Part shown: positions 17,036 through 25,970 of the stretch, piece after piece
How positions within the stretch are numbered: position 1 is the stretch's first letter
How the letters are laid out: every line of letters starts with the position of its first letter
NCBI GenBank assembly: GCA_023137595.1
Contig: JAGLOZ010000043.1
Location: 1-32,367 of the forward strand
DNA from: Minisyncoccota bacterium
GTDB taxonomy: Bacteria; Patescibacteriota; Minisyncoccia; JAHIHE01; JAGLIN01
DNA length: 32,367 bases
Direction: 5' to 3'
The notes under the pieces: model-generated
Seen by the model: only the letters and a program-made list of their open reading frames with translations
The model's database searches: none
What the model was told of the DNA's origin: nothing
Position numbers and translations under genes: made by a program

Positions 17036-19162
17036 TTATTCATCCGAAGTCATCAAATCAACCATCAAAAAGACGCTGTCTTTTGAGGTCGCAAAAACTA
17101 AAATGTCATTATAAATAAAATAATCCAAAGCGGTTTCTTTGTCTATCAAGCTAATATATTTTATCTTAACATCTTTATAATATGTTTCTGACAGAGGGAC
17201 GAAAACATCTTCAAAATTTTTATCATCTATGAACAATGGCTTTAAAACCGAAGTCATTTTTTTATTTTTTGTTCTCTCTTGTTCCCACGATTCCATTATT
17301 GCAGACATAGAATCTGCATCGCTTGTTTTTACGGCTAATCCGTATCTAAGCGAATTTTTGCCGGTTTGAAATATAAATAAATTATAATTATTTGTAGATA
17401 TTTCTAAAAAGTTTTTTGGAAGATGGTTTACACCTTCTCCAATATCTATTATGCCGATAGTATTAAGAGCTTCTTCCAGTGATAATATATTTTTTTCCGT
17501 GTCGTTGTCAATTATAATTAACTTTATGATTTTTATATTCGCGTCAGAACTAAAAATTTCTTCTGCCTTTATCTTTAACCAAGCATCATTTCCCTTTAAG
17601 TTGTTTTTTTCAATAATTATCTTTTTTTCCAGATTCATAAATTTTTCAAGTTCTTTTCCTGAAGTGTCAACCGGTATTCGTATGACCGGCGGTTCTGGCG
17701 GGAAAAGAAGTGTTACGGCATAAAAAGATCCAACTATCAATGCGATTAAAGTTAAAGAAACGAGAATAATTCTTTTCCATGGCAAGGAAAACAATTTTAT
17801 GTGATATTTTTGTATTATACTCTTTTTTAATTTTTTGTATTCATCTTCTTTCGTAATAATCTTTTTCTGTTTTTTTATTTTTGTGGCATCCTTCAACTCT
17901 TCCAACTCATCTTTTTCTTCTTTTAGTTTTATTCTCTTTGAAACGGAACTATAGTACTTTTGTTTTCCGTGTATTAATCTTTCGTTAGGTGGTGTGTAGC
18001 TTCTGTCATAGTAAGCTTTTTTTGATAGACTTTCTTTTTGAGATACTTCTTTTTGTTCTGCATTTTTATTATCTCGCAGCACTCCCGATCGACTGGCGAA
18101 TTCTTTTGTCTTGCTGTGATCATTAACCTTAATGTCAGAAATTTTCTTTTTACTGCTAAGCGCGTTGATTTTTTCTGAATCGCTGGGTTTTTTTAACTTT
18201 TCTGAAATATTTTTCCAAAAAGAATTTTTCGGTTTTTTTGATGAAAGAGCTGGGGCGGTTATTTCTTCTTTTTCAACTTGTTCTTTTTCAATCTGTTTTT
18301 CTACGATTTGATCTTGTTGAATATTTTGTTCAGGTTCCTGAGCCAAGGGTATCGTTTTTTCGCTTGCTATATTTTCTTCTTTTTCAACTTGTTCTTTTTC
18401 AATCTGTTTTTCTACGATTTGATCTTGTTGAATATTTTGTTCAGGTTCCTGAGCCAAGGGTATCGTTTTTTCGCTTGCTATATTTTCTTCTTTCGCTTTT
18501 TCTAGATCTTTAATTTTATTTTCTGGTTTTTTTTCAACGCTGGGCTCCGGTTTTGAAATTCTGTATATTAGCCTTTTTAATTTATCTATATCGCCTGTAT
18601 TCTTATCATCAACTTCTTTTTCTGCCGGCTCGTCTACAGTTTCTTTTGATATATCCTCTTTTTTTGTTTCGGGTACACTTTTGTTTTCATCGGCAAGTTC
18701 ATCAACTATCGCTGTTTCTTCTGTTATAATATCCTTTTTTTCTGCTTGCGGTATAGTTGCTATTTCTTCTTCTTTTTCCGTCCTGCCTTCACTATCTGAG
18801 TCTTTGTCTGTCTCATTTGATATTCTTTTTATAAGTTCTTTCAGTTGGTCGTCTTGACCGCTGGTTGGTTTGATCAAAGGCGCATTGGAAGAGGTGTCGC
18901 TGAGAGGTTCCAGAACCGGCTTTTCTTTTATTTCCGGTTGTTTGTCGTCTGACCTTGCCGGCTGTTGTTGCATATCAGAACGAACAACCTGTGAAGGATC
19001 AGGATTTATGGGTTGAGTTGAGTTTAATTGAGCAGATGGTTGCTGTATTTTTTTTGCGTCAACTTCAATTGCCGGCTTTTGTTGTTTATCTTGCTTTGTT
19101 GAATTGTTTTTTATATCCTTAAGGTCGTCCTGCATTGTTCTTATTTTTGCGCCATTTTTCAT
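17036..19162 (-). CDS. Large single-TM protein with low-complexity N-terminal region and C-terminal ectodomain, unknown function
   Basis: 708-aa ORF; TM IILVSLTLIALIVGSFYAVTLLF; acidic/lysine-rich N-terminal region. Confidence 0.8.
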   Translation of the reverse strand: MKNGAKIRTMQDDLKDIKNNSTKQDKQQKPAIEVDAKKIQQPSAQLNSTQPINPDPSQVVRSDMQQQPARSDDKQPEIKEKPVLEPLSDTSSNAPLIKPTSGQDDQLKELIKRISNETDKDSDSEGRTEKEEEIATIPQAEKKDIITEETAIVDELADENKSVPETKKEDISKETVDEPAEKEVDDKNTGDIDKLKRLIYRISKPEPSVEKKPENKIKDLEKAKEENIASEKTIPLAQEPEQNIQQDQIVEKQIEKEQVEKEENIASEKTIPLAQEPEQNIQQDQIVEKQIEKEQVEKEEITAPALSSKKPKNSFWKNISEKLKKPSDSEKINALSSKKKISDIKVNDHSKTKEFASRSGVLRDNKNAEQKEVSQKESLSKKAYYDRSYTPPNERLIHGKQKYYSSVSKRIKLKEEKDELEELKDATKIKKQKKIITKEDEYKKLKKSIIQKYHIKLFSLPWKRIILVSLTLIALIVGSFYAVTLLFPPEPPVIRIPVDTSGKELEKFMNLEKKIIIEKNNLKGNDAWLKIKAEEIFSSDANIKIIKLIIIDNDTEKNILSLEEALNTIGIIDIGEGVNHLPKNFLEISTNNYNLFIFQTGKNSLRYGLAVKTSDADSMSAIMESWEQERTKNKKMTSVLKPLFIDDKNFEDVFVPLSETYYKDVKIKYISLIDKETALDYFIYNDILVFATSKDSVFLMVDLMTSDE
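18265..18486. repeat. Perfect 111-bp tandem duplication, two copies plus partial third start
   Basis: 18265-18375 and 18376-18486 read as identical; 37-aa unit EENIASEKTIPLAQEPEQNIQQDQIVEKQIEKEQVEK twice. Confidence 0.93.
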
Positions 19163-19203
19163 AAGTGTTATATTAAGGGTTTTTGTGTTTTGAATTATAA
19201 AAT

Positions 19204-19293
19204 TAGGACTCCCTCATTTTAATCTTTTGCCCAAGCTATTTCAAGTTCAAGCGAGGGCTTTAACTTACTCAATATATAATTTAGGCATTGTCT
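19204..19293. repeat. CCCTC/GCGAGGGCTT family element, degenerate copy 2
   Basis: ctccctcattttaatc ... gttcaagcgagggctttaacttac resembles 16214-16314. Confidence 0.5.
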
Positions 19294-19699
19294 CAAAATA
19301 ACATTTACAAGTTCGTTCAATTTTGCTCTAGATTGATTTGAAAAAAATTGAAAGATATTGTTATGTATTGAAAGTTTTTTAAGTCAAGATAGAGTGAAGA
19401 TGAAATGAAATTGTGAAGGTTGCTTTGAAGCGGTGCCTTGGGCGAGGAAGTCCTAAAAATAATATTTTTATGATCAGGTCCTTGGTCTGTAATTATTTGG
19501 TCACAGGCAACAAGGCCATTGGCGGTAAGAATGGTCATAGGTCTTAAGCTATAAGTTTCTTAAGACCTGTGACTTATGGACAATGACTGGTCCTATTGCC
19601 AAACCTCGTTACCAGTGACTTTAGTCATATACGTTAAAACTTGAGCTCCGGTGAGTTTTATAATCACAACTTTTTATATTTTATAATCCAAAGCAAGTC

Positions 19700-21799
19700 T
19701 TAAACTCCTTTATGTGTCAAGTTGATTCTTCCTTGGGAATCTATTTCTTTCACTTTAACAGCAATTACATCTCCTATTTTGACAATATCTTCAACTTTTT
19801 CAACGCGAGTTGGCGCAAGCTCGGAAATATGAACAAGTCCGTCTTGACCAGGAAGAATTTCAACAAAAGCGCCAAAATCCATAATCTTTACTACTTTACC
19901 TTGAAAAATTTCTCCCGCGACAACTTCTCTGGTCAGATTCTTGATCCATTCCTCGGCTTTGGCAGCCGCTTTGGAATCTTTGGAAGTGATCATTACCAGT
20001 CCATCATCCTCAATATCTATTGCCACGCCGGTTTCGGCGATGATCTCGTTGATCATTTTTCCGCCCGGACCGATCACATCTTTTATCTTTTCAGGATCAA
20101 TTCTCAGCGTAGTAATTCGCGGTGCATATTTGGAAAGGTCTTCTCTTGAAGAGCTGATAGTTCTGTTCATTTCTTCTATAATGTGGAGGCGCGCTTGTCT
20201 AGCCGCTTCAAATGCCTCTTTCAGAATCTCAAGAGTAGCGCCTTTGATCTTCACATCCATTTGGATCGCCGTAATTCCTTTTTCCGTGCCCGCCACTTTA
20301 AGATCCATATCCCCGTAATGGTCTTCATATCCCTGAATATCAGTAAGAACTTTGTAATTATTATTTTCATCAGTCATTAATCCCATCGCAATTCCCGCTA
20401 CCGCTCTTGGAATAGGAACTCCGCTATCCATCAAGGCCAGACTGCTTCCGCAAACGCTTGCCATAGAAGAAGATCCATTAGAGGAGAGAACTTCCGAAAC
20501 TAGCCTGATCGTGTATGGAAATTTTTCTTTGTCCGGCATAAATGACTCCAGAGCTTTTTCCGCCAGATTACCGTGTCCGATATCGCGGCGGCTTGGGCCT
20601 CTCATTGGTTTTACTTCGCCAACTGAAAATCCGGGAAAAGTATAGTGGTGCATAAATCGCTTGACCCCGTCCTCTTCCATACTGTCGAGCAACTGTTCAT
20701 CGCCCGGAGACCCTAAAGTCAAAACGGACAGAACCTGAGTCTCGCCGCGGTTAAAGAGGCCGGAACCGTGAGTTCTTGGCAAAATTCCGACTTCCGCTGA
20801 AATACTTCTGACCTCGTCCAATCTTCTGCCGTCGGGACGGCGATCTTCTTTGAGAATCCCCTGATGAACAATTTTATCAATTTCTTCATCCATTATTATT
20901 CCAATAACTTGGAAATATTTTCCACTCTCAATATCTTTTTCAGAATACTTTTCTTTAAGATAATTTTTCAAAGATTCTTCCAATTCGTCTTTTTTGCTGG
21001 CTTTCTTTTTTTTATCACATTCGTAAATTACCGAAGGAAGCTTGTCGTTTATGAATTCTTTAATTGATCTTTCCACTTCTTCAGGAGCTTCTATCAAAAT
21101 AGGCTTGGTCTTCGGCTGTTCTAGCTCTTTGATAATAATTTTTTGAAAATCAACAAGTTCTTCAATACATTTCTGGCTTAATTTTATTCCGTCAATGATC
21201 TCTTCTTCTATTGTTTCCTTACCTTCTCCTTCGATCATATTAATCTTGTCTCCGGTCCCGGCAACGATTAGGTCAACATCCGCCTTTTCTTCTTCTTCGT
21301 AAGTGGCGTTGATCATTAGTTTATCTCCGATCTTGGCTATCGTAGCTACTCCCACGGGACCATCCCATGGTATATCGGAAATTCCCAGAGCTACAGAAGC
21401 TCCAACAATCGCGCAAATTAACGGATCATTTTGCTGGTCAACCGAGAGAACAGTGATCACCATCTGAATATCATTTCTCATTCTGCTTGGAAAAAGAGGA
21501 CGAATGATCCGGTCGATCACCCGGCCCGTTACGACCGCTTTGTCGGTCGGTCGTCCGTCTCTTTTGATAAATCGGCTTCCCTTAATCTTTCCGGCGGCAT
21601 AAACTCTTTCTTCATAGTCAACCATTAAAGGAAAATAATTGATTCCTTCTCTGGCCTTGCCGCTCATAGTTGCCGTAGCGAGAACCATCGTATCGCCATA
21701 TTTGACCGTAACGGAGCCATTAGCCTGACCCGCTAGTCTGCCAGCTTCAACGATCAATTCCCTCCCCGCAAACTCTTTCTTAAAATTTTTCACTTCCAT
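19700..21799 (-). CDS. pnp: Polyribonucleotide nucleotidyltransferase (PNPase)
   Basis: RPHs core, KH (DPEKIKDVIGPGGKMINEIIAETGVAIDIEDDG) and S1 (GEIFQGKVVKIMDFGAFVEILPGQDGLVHISEL) domains. Confidence 0.98.
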   Translation of the reverse strand: MEVKNFKKEFAGRELIVEAGRLAGQANGSVTVKYGDTMVLATATMSGKAREGINYFPLMVDYEERVYAAGKIKGSRFIKRDGRPTDKAVVTGRVIDRIIRPLFPSRMRNDIQMVITVLSVDQQNDPLICAIVGASVALGISDIPWDGPVGVATIAKIGDKLMINATYEEEEKADVDLIVAGTGDKINMIEGEGKETIEEEIIDGIKLSQKCIEELVDFQKIIIKELEQPKTKPILIEAPEEVERSIKEFINDKLPSVIYECDKKKKASKKDELEESLKNYLKEKYSEKDIESGKYFQVIGIIMDEEIDKIVHQGILKEDRRPDGRRLDEVRSISAEVGILPRTHGSGLFNRGETQVLSVLTLGSPGDEQLLDSMEEDGVKRFMHHYTFPGFSVGEVKPMRGPSRRDIGHGNLAEKALESFMPDKEKFPYTIRLVSEVLSSNGSSSMASVCGSSLALMDSGVPIPRAVAGIAMGLMTDENNNYKVLTDIQGYEDHYGDMDLKVAGTEKGITAIQMDVKIKGATLEILKEAFEAARQARLHIIEEMNRTISSSREDLSKYAPRITTLRIDPEKIKDVIGPGGKMINEIIAETGVAIDIEDDGLVMITSKDSKAAAKAEEWIKNLTREVVAGEIFQGKVVKIMDFGAFVEILPGQDGLVHISELAPTRVEKVEDIVKIGDVIAVKVKEIDSQGRINLTHKGV

Positions 21800-21815
21800 T
21801 TTTTTATACCTTTCT

Positions 21816-21891
21816 TTTACTGACCTGCAAACTCTAGATCATATTGTTTCTAAAAACAATATTTTAATCTAACTGTTTATAGGCCAGTAAA
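21816..21891 (-). promoter_or_regulatory. Structured leader immediately upstream of pnp
   Basis: Outer arms tttactgacctgcaaac / gtttataggccagtaaa enclose a perfect hairpin atattgttt-ctaa-aaacaatat (21841-21862). Confidence 0.65.
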
Positions 21892-22128
21892 TTTTTAATT
21901 AGTTTATTATTTAAATTTGGTTGTTTTAATATCCCTTATATTTTCTAATCAACAATCTTTAGATTATTAGAATTTAAATTACTCTGTTGTCATTCTCACG
22001 GAGGCGGGAATCCAGTTTATCTTAATAAACAATACTTTTCATAAAAATTTATTAAGTATAAAAAACTGAAATAATCTATTTGTTTGGTGATTAGGGATTG
22101 GTTAGTTAAATTAAGTTAGTTAAATCTT

Positions 22129-22773
22129 TTATCTCATTTCCAATAAATCAGATTCCTCAGTCATATCCTCCAAAGAACTTTTATCATAAAAAGGTTTTAT
22201 TATTTTATATATTTTATGTTCCAACGAGTTTCTCTCCCAAAAATATTTTTCTAGTTTACCATTTTTAAATTCCTGTTTCGGCATTGGCACAAAAGATTTG
22301 TTTGGTTCTATTTGTATAAAATATACTTGATGAATTTTAGTTCCACCAATCAGTAATGATACATTATATTTACGCCCTTTCTTTGCGTCTAAGTCAAAAG
22401 AAAATGGTTTCATCCATGGTTCAGCAAAAACTTTTAATTGTTGTTCGGTTTCAATTTGAAAGGAGCTATCTTTTTTATAAATCCATGCTTCTTTTCCATC
22501 AATGAGCTTTCTTTCCCAGTCCAACGGATTGCTTACATATTTTTCGAAAGTTTCAATACTGTTATTATTTTCTGTAGAATTATTATAAACAATCTTATCG
22601 CCAGTCACCACATCACCATTCATATCTCTATTTACTTTAATGGTTGGTGCTGATTTTTCATTTTCTTTTTTCTTAAAAAATAAATTCTCAATGAAACGAA
22701 CAATCAAATTAATAACCAATCCAGATAATATTAAAGATAATATTGGGATTAATGCAACTATTTCTTCGGGCAT
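22129..22773 (-). CDS. Hypothetical protein with N-terminal TM helix
   Basis: 214-aa ORF; ALIPILSLILSGLVINLIVRF. Confidence 0.7.
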   Translation of the reverse strand: MPEEIVALIPILSLILSGLVINLIVRFIENLFFKKKENEKSAPTIKVNRDMNGDVVTGDKIVYNNSTENNNSIETFEKYVSNPLDWERKLIDGKEAWIYKKDSSFQIETEQQLKVFAEPWMKPFSFDLDAKKGRKYNVSLLIGGTKIHQVYFIQIEPNKSFVPMPKQEFKNGKLEKYFWERNSLEHKIYKIIKPFYDKSSLEDMTEESDLLEMR

Positions 22774-22915
22774 ATTTTTTCACTAAAGATTTAGTTTGCT
22801 TAAAACCGAAATAGAATACTATTGCATGAACAAATTGGTGAAAGTTTTAAGACAAATAACAAGCTCCATATAAATTACCAACAGTAGCGTGAAATATCGT
22901 TTATCCTGCTTTCTC

Positions 22916-22944
22916 GTTGCAGTCCCCTATCGGGAGACTGCAAC
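22916..22944. repeat. Palindrome with TCCCGATAGGG core
   Basis: gttgcagtc...gactgcaac perfect 9-bp arms; reverse strand contains TCCCGATAGGG, also present at 447-457 in the rsmA element. Confidence 0.75.
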
Positions 22945-23068
22945 TTGGCGGTAATATTTTTAAAAACAATTTCATTAAAACTTCTTTTTGACTTTCGTCA
23001 GGATTCCAAAATGATTTTTGTTATTCTCACGAAAGTTTTAAAAAGCTAAAAACCTACAACCTAAAAAG

Positions 23069-23242
23069 CTATTTTTTTTCCTCCTCCTTTACCTCATACT
23101 CCACATTTTCCACATATTTTTTCTTTCCTAATTTTTTTCTACCAGCTACTTTATCGTAAATATAAGCAACAATAGCCAAAAAAGCCGCCTTTTTAACCTT
23201 TTTCTTCTTGATGTTTATTTTTTCTTTTAATTTTGAGAACAT
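23069..23242 (-). CDS. 57-aa basic small protein, not in ORF track
   Basis: Hand translation: MFSKLKEKINIKKKKVKKAAFLAIVAYIYDKVAGRKKLGKKKYVENVEYEVKEEEKK*. Confidence 0.55.
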   Translation of the reverse strand: MFSKLKEKINIKKKKVKKAAFLAIVAYIYDKVAGRKKLGKKKYVENVEYEVKEEEKK

Positions 23243-23253
23243 ATAAAATATAA

Positions 23254-23331
23254 ATTGTTAAATTGTTCTATTGCTAAACTGCTAAACTGTTTTTAATAAT
23301 AACAATATAGCAATGTAACAATGTAACAATT
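23254..23331. repeat. Solo ATTGTTA-unit inverted repeat without a gene
   Basis: aaattgttaaattgttctattgcta ... caatatagcaatgtaacaatgtaacaattt, same unit vocabulary as 9180-9222/9597-9647. Confidence 0.7.
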
Positions 23332-23392
23332 TTGTTCTTAAATTCACTTAACTGATGTATAAAGTTTATTCAAGAAATTACAATCTAAAAAA

Positions 23393-23944
23393 CTATTTGA
23401 TTAGAAACCTCTTTTTGTCTTTGCTCAGATCTGTAAATTCATCTGCTACTTCGATCAGTTTTGCGGAAGTGCTTTCTCCGAAAGCGACAGTTTCTACTCG
23501 GCATCCCTTGTTTATTTTCAAATATTCAACCAAAGGCTCATAGTCTCCATCTCCTGACACGATAACGATCACATCAAGCTTGTCTGCCAGTTTTATCGTG
23601 TCAACTGCAAGTCCCACGTCCCAGTCCGCTTTTTTTTGTCCGCCTGCGAATATCTGAAGGTCTTTTTCTTTTATCTCAAATCCAAGCTTTTCCATTGCTC
23701 CAAAAAATGATTTCTCTTCTCCGCTTTCAGTTTTGATGACATAAGTTATTGCTCTGATCAAAACCCTGTCGGACACCGCGACATTAAGCACTTCCTTGAA
23801 GTTCACTCTTGCCTGATAGAGATTTCTGGCGCTGTGATACATGTTCTGAGCATCAACAAAAATACCGATTCTTTGATCTTTGTGCTTGAGGCTTTTGCGT
23901 TCAAATGGAATCTCACCGCTACTTTTTTTTGTCTTCTTTAGCAT
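23393..23944 (-). CDS. NYN-domain (LabA/DUF88-like) putative nuclease
   Basis: RIGIFVDAQNMYHSARNLYQ, DWDVGLAVDTIKLADKLDVIVIVSGDGDYEPLVEYL. Confidence 0.88.
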   Translation of the reverse strand: MLKKTKKSSGEIPFERKSLKHKDQRIGIFVDAQNMYHSARNLYQARVNFKEVLNVAVSDRVLIRAITYVIKTESGEEKSFFGAMEKLGFEIKEKDLQIFAGGQKKADWDVGLAVDTIKLADKLDVIVIVSGDGDYEPLVEYLKINKGCRVETVAFGESTSAKLIEVADEFTDLSKDKKRFLIK

Positions 23945-24209
23945 CTTCTTTGTCTTTAGTTGATAAGCTTTTGGCCGCTTTTAATTTCAACGATCGGACA
24001 ATTTTTGCGAATCTTTCTTCATCGCGGCCTTGAATATCTTTGAGGAGTTTTTTTCTTTTAGCTACCATTTGCAGAAGTCCTCTTCTTGAGTGGTTGTCTT
24101 TTTTATTTGTTTTTAAATGCTCTGTAAGCTCTTTTATTCTTTCTGTAAGAATTGCGATCTGCACTTCGGAAGATCCGGTGTCGTCTTTATGCGCTCCATA
24201 TGTTTTCAT
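23919..24209 (-). CDS. rpsO: 30S ribosomal protein S15
   Basis: HKDDTGSSEVQIAILTERIKELTEHLKTNKKDNHSRRGLLQMVAKRKKLL. Start taken at MKTYGAHK; ORF track extends to 24239. Confidence 0.97.
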   Translation of the reverse strand: MKTYGAHKDDTGSSEVQIAILTERIKELTEHLKTNKKDNHSRRGLLQMVAKRKKLLKDIQGRDEERFAKIVRSLKLKAAKSLSTKDKEDAKEDKKK

Positions 24210-24363
24210 TATTTTACCTTTTTTATCTTTTTTTATCATCTTTTTGGTTATTATTATATTAAATTAATTATATTGTTGTATAGAAAATTTTTAATTTTTA
24301 AATTTTGTAATTTTATAAATAAATCCTAATGACTAAATTTTTAATTACGAGATACGAAGCATC

Positions 24364-24499
24364 TGTCATGCTGAACTTGTTTCAGCATCTTTAAGCTGCT
24401 ACGTCTAATTTGTATTTAATTCAATAAGCTAAAAGTCGGTGGTTGATGGACTAATCCAGTGAAATATCCTGCAGATTCTGAAACAAGCCCAGAATGACA
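24364..24499. repeat. TGTCAT...TTTCAG family element, copy 2
   Basis: tgtcatgctgaacttgtttcagcatct left end vs agattctgaaacaagcccagaatgaca right end. Confidence 0.75.
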
Positions 24500-24680
24500 C
24501 CATTCTGCCAACAAATTAGTAAACATCTACAGGAATAACAAGGCGCTATTTTTCAGAAATTATATAAAATATAATAGCACAAAAAAGTCAAATAGACAAG
24601 CGGCGTATTATGTCGTAAAATGAAGTTATATCGCTCTATTGTTCTGTCGCTATATTGTTAAAACTATCAAAATAAAAAAC

Positions 24681-24812
24681 CTTAGAGCAAGGCTTAAATA
24701 CTTGAAAATATGGATACGAGAGAGCCTTGCTTCCGTTCTTTTTGAGAAGAAGACCCTCAAGACCGTCCAGCACTTACTTTCTAAGTGCTAAGGGGATGAT
24801 GTGGACGGTAAT
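24681..24812 (+). ncRNA. Candidate structured leader RNA upstream of the xer gene
   Basis: Three perfect helices: agcaaggct (24686-24694)/agccttgct (24723-24731); ttgag/ctcaa; accgtcc (24762-24768)/ggacggt (24803-24809) enclosing agcactta/taagtgct. Confidence 0.5.
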
Positions 24813-24837
24813 AAAATACTAGCCTAATAACTAAAAT

Positions 24838-25779
24838 ATGTCAATAGATAAGATAAAAAACTTGAAAACCGAATTTCTTGAGTATCTGGAGATCGAAAAG
24901 AATAGATCTCAGCTGACGATCAGAAATTATGATCATTATTTGGATCGGTTTTTGGATTGGGCGATGGTAAGAAGTCCGGAAGATATAACAAGCGATTTAG
25001 TGAGAAAATTTAGATTATATCTCAATAGGTATAAGGACGATAAAGGCAGAAATTTGAAAAAAGTAACGCAGGATTATTATGTGATCGCTCTGCGAGGGTT
25101 TTTGAAATATTTAGCGAAACAAGACATTAAAACATTGGCAAGCGAGAAGGTGGAGCTTGGCAAAAGCGAAGATAGAGAAGTTGAATTTTTGGAATTAGAG
25201 GAAGTGCAAAGGCTTGTTTCTGCTGCTCGTGGAAACAAGATCTCTGATTTGCGCGACAGAGCGACTCTGGAGCTGCTTTTTTCAACAGGACTTCGCGTCT
25301 CAGAATTGTCTAGTCTTGACAGAGACAGTATTAATTTTAAAAGCGGTGAATTTTCTATTCGGGGAAAAGGAGGGAAAATACGCCTTGTTTTCATTTCCGA
25401 TTCAGCAAAAAATGCTATAATAAATTATATCAAAAAAAGAAAGGATATTGATCCAGCGTTGTTTGTTAATATAAAAAAGATCAAAAGCGGAAAAAAAATA
25501 GTAGGAAACGAAAAACCTTGTTCTTTACGATTAACGCCAAGAAGTATTCAAAGAATTGTCAAAAAATATGCTATAAAGGCCGGAATTGTAAAAAAAGTAA
25601 CTCCACACACGTTGCGTCATAGTTTTGCTACTGACTTGCTCCAGAATGGAGCCGATATTCGCTCCGTGCAATCAATGCTTGGACATTCCAGCATAACAAC
25701 AACCCAAATATATACACACATAACAAATCGTCATTTAAAAGATATACATAAAAAGTTTCATTCAAAAGAGAATAAATAA
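24838..25779 (+). CDS. Tyrosine recombinase, XerC/XerD-like
   Basis: SAM-like N-terminal domain; LLFSTGLRVSELSSL, TPHTLRHSFATDLLQNGADIRSVQSMLGHSSITTTQIYTHI. Confidence 0.95.
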   Translation: MSIDKIKNLKTEFLEYLEIEKNRSQLTIRNYDHYLDRFLDWAMVRSPEDITSDLVRKFRLYLNRYKDDKGRNLKKVTQDYYVIALRGFLKYLAKQDIKTLASEKVELGKSEDREVEFLELEEVQRLVSAARGNKISDLRDRATLELLFSTGLRVSELSSLDRDSINFKSGEFSIRGKGGKIRLVFISDSAKNAIINYIKKRKDIDPALFVNIKKIKSGKKIVGNEKPCSLRLTPRSIQRIVKKYAIKAGIVKKVTPHTLRHSFATDLLQNGADIRSVQSMLGHSSITTTQIYTHITNRHLKDIHKKFHSKENK

Positions 25780-25843
25780 TAAATAGTATATAGTATTAAG
25801 TATTTAGTATTAAGAAAAAAATTAAAAAAGATACAAGGACACA

Positions 25844-25970
25844 AGAAACAAAAACCAAAAAATAACCAAACATCAAAACACAATAACCAAACTTCCGAGA
25901 ATTTGATTGTTGATCATTGAAATTTTTTTGGTTATTGTATTGTTAGTTATTGAGATTTAGTTAGAAATTA
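25844..25970. repeat. AATAACCAAA-unit inverted repeat downstream of xer
   Basis: aaaaaataaccaaacatcaaaacacaataaccaaac vs ttttttggttattgtattgttagttattgag. Confidence 0.6.

Noticed and set aside
18265-18486. CRISPR-like repeat array
   Set aside because: Tandem duplication with no spacers; no cas genes in the window.
18238-18513. Plus-strand ORFs with repeated FLQSVFLRFDLVEYFVQVPEPRVSFFRLLYFLL
   Set aside because: Antisense shadow of the 111-bp tandem repeat in the 708-aa gene.
19317-19538. 73-aa minus-strand ORF downstream of pnp
   Set aside because: Lies in a palindrome-rich region, no recognisable family and no clear ribosome site.
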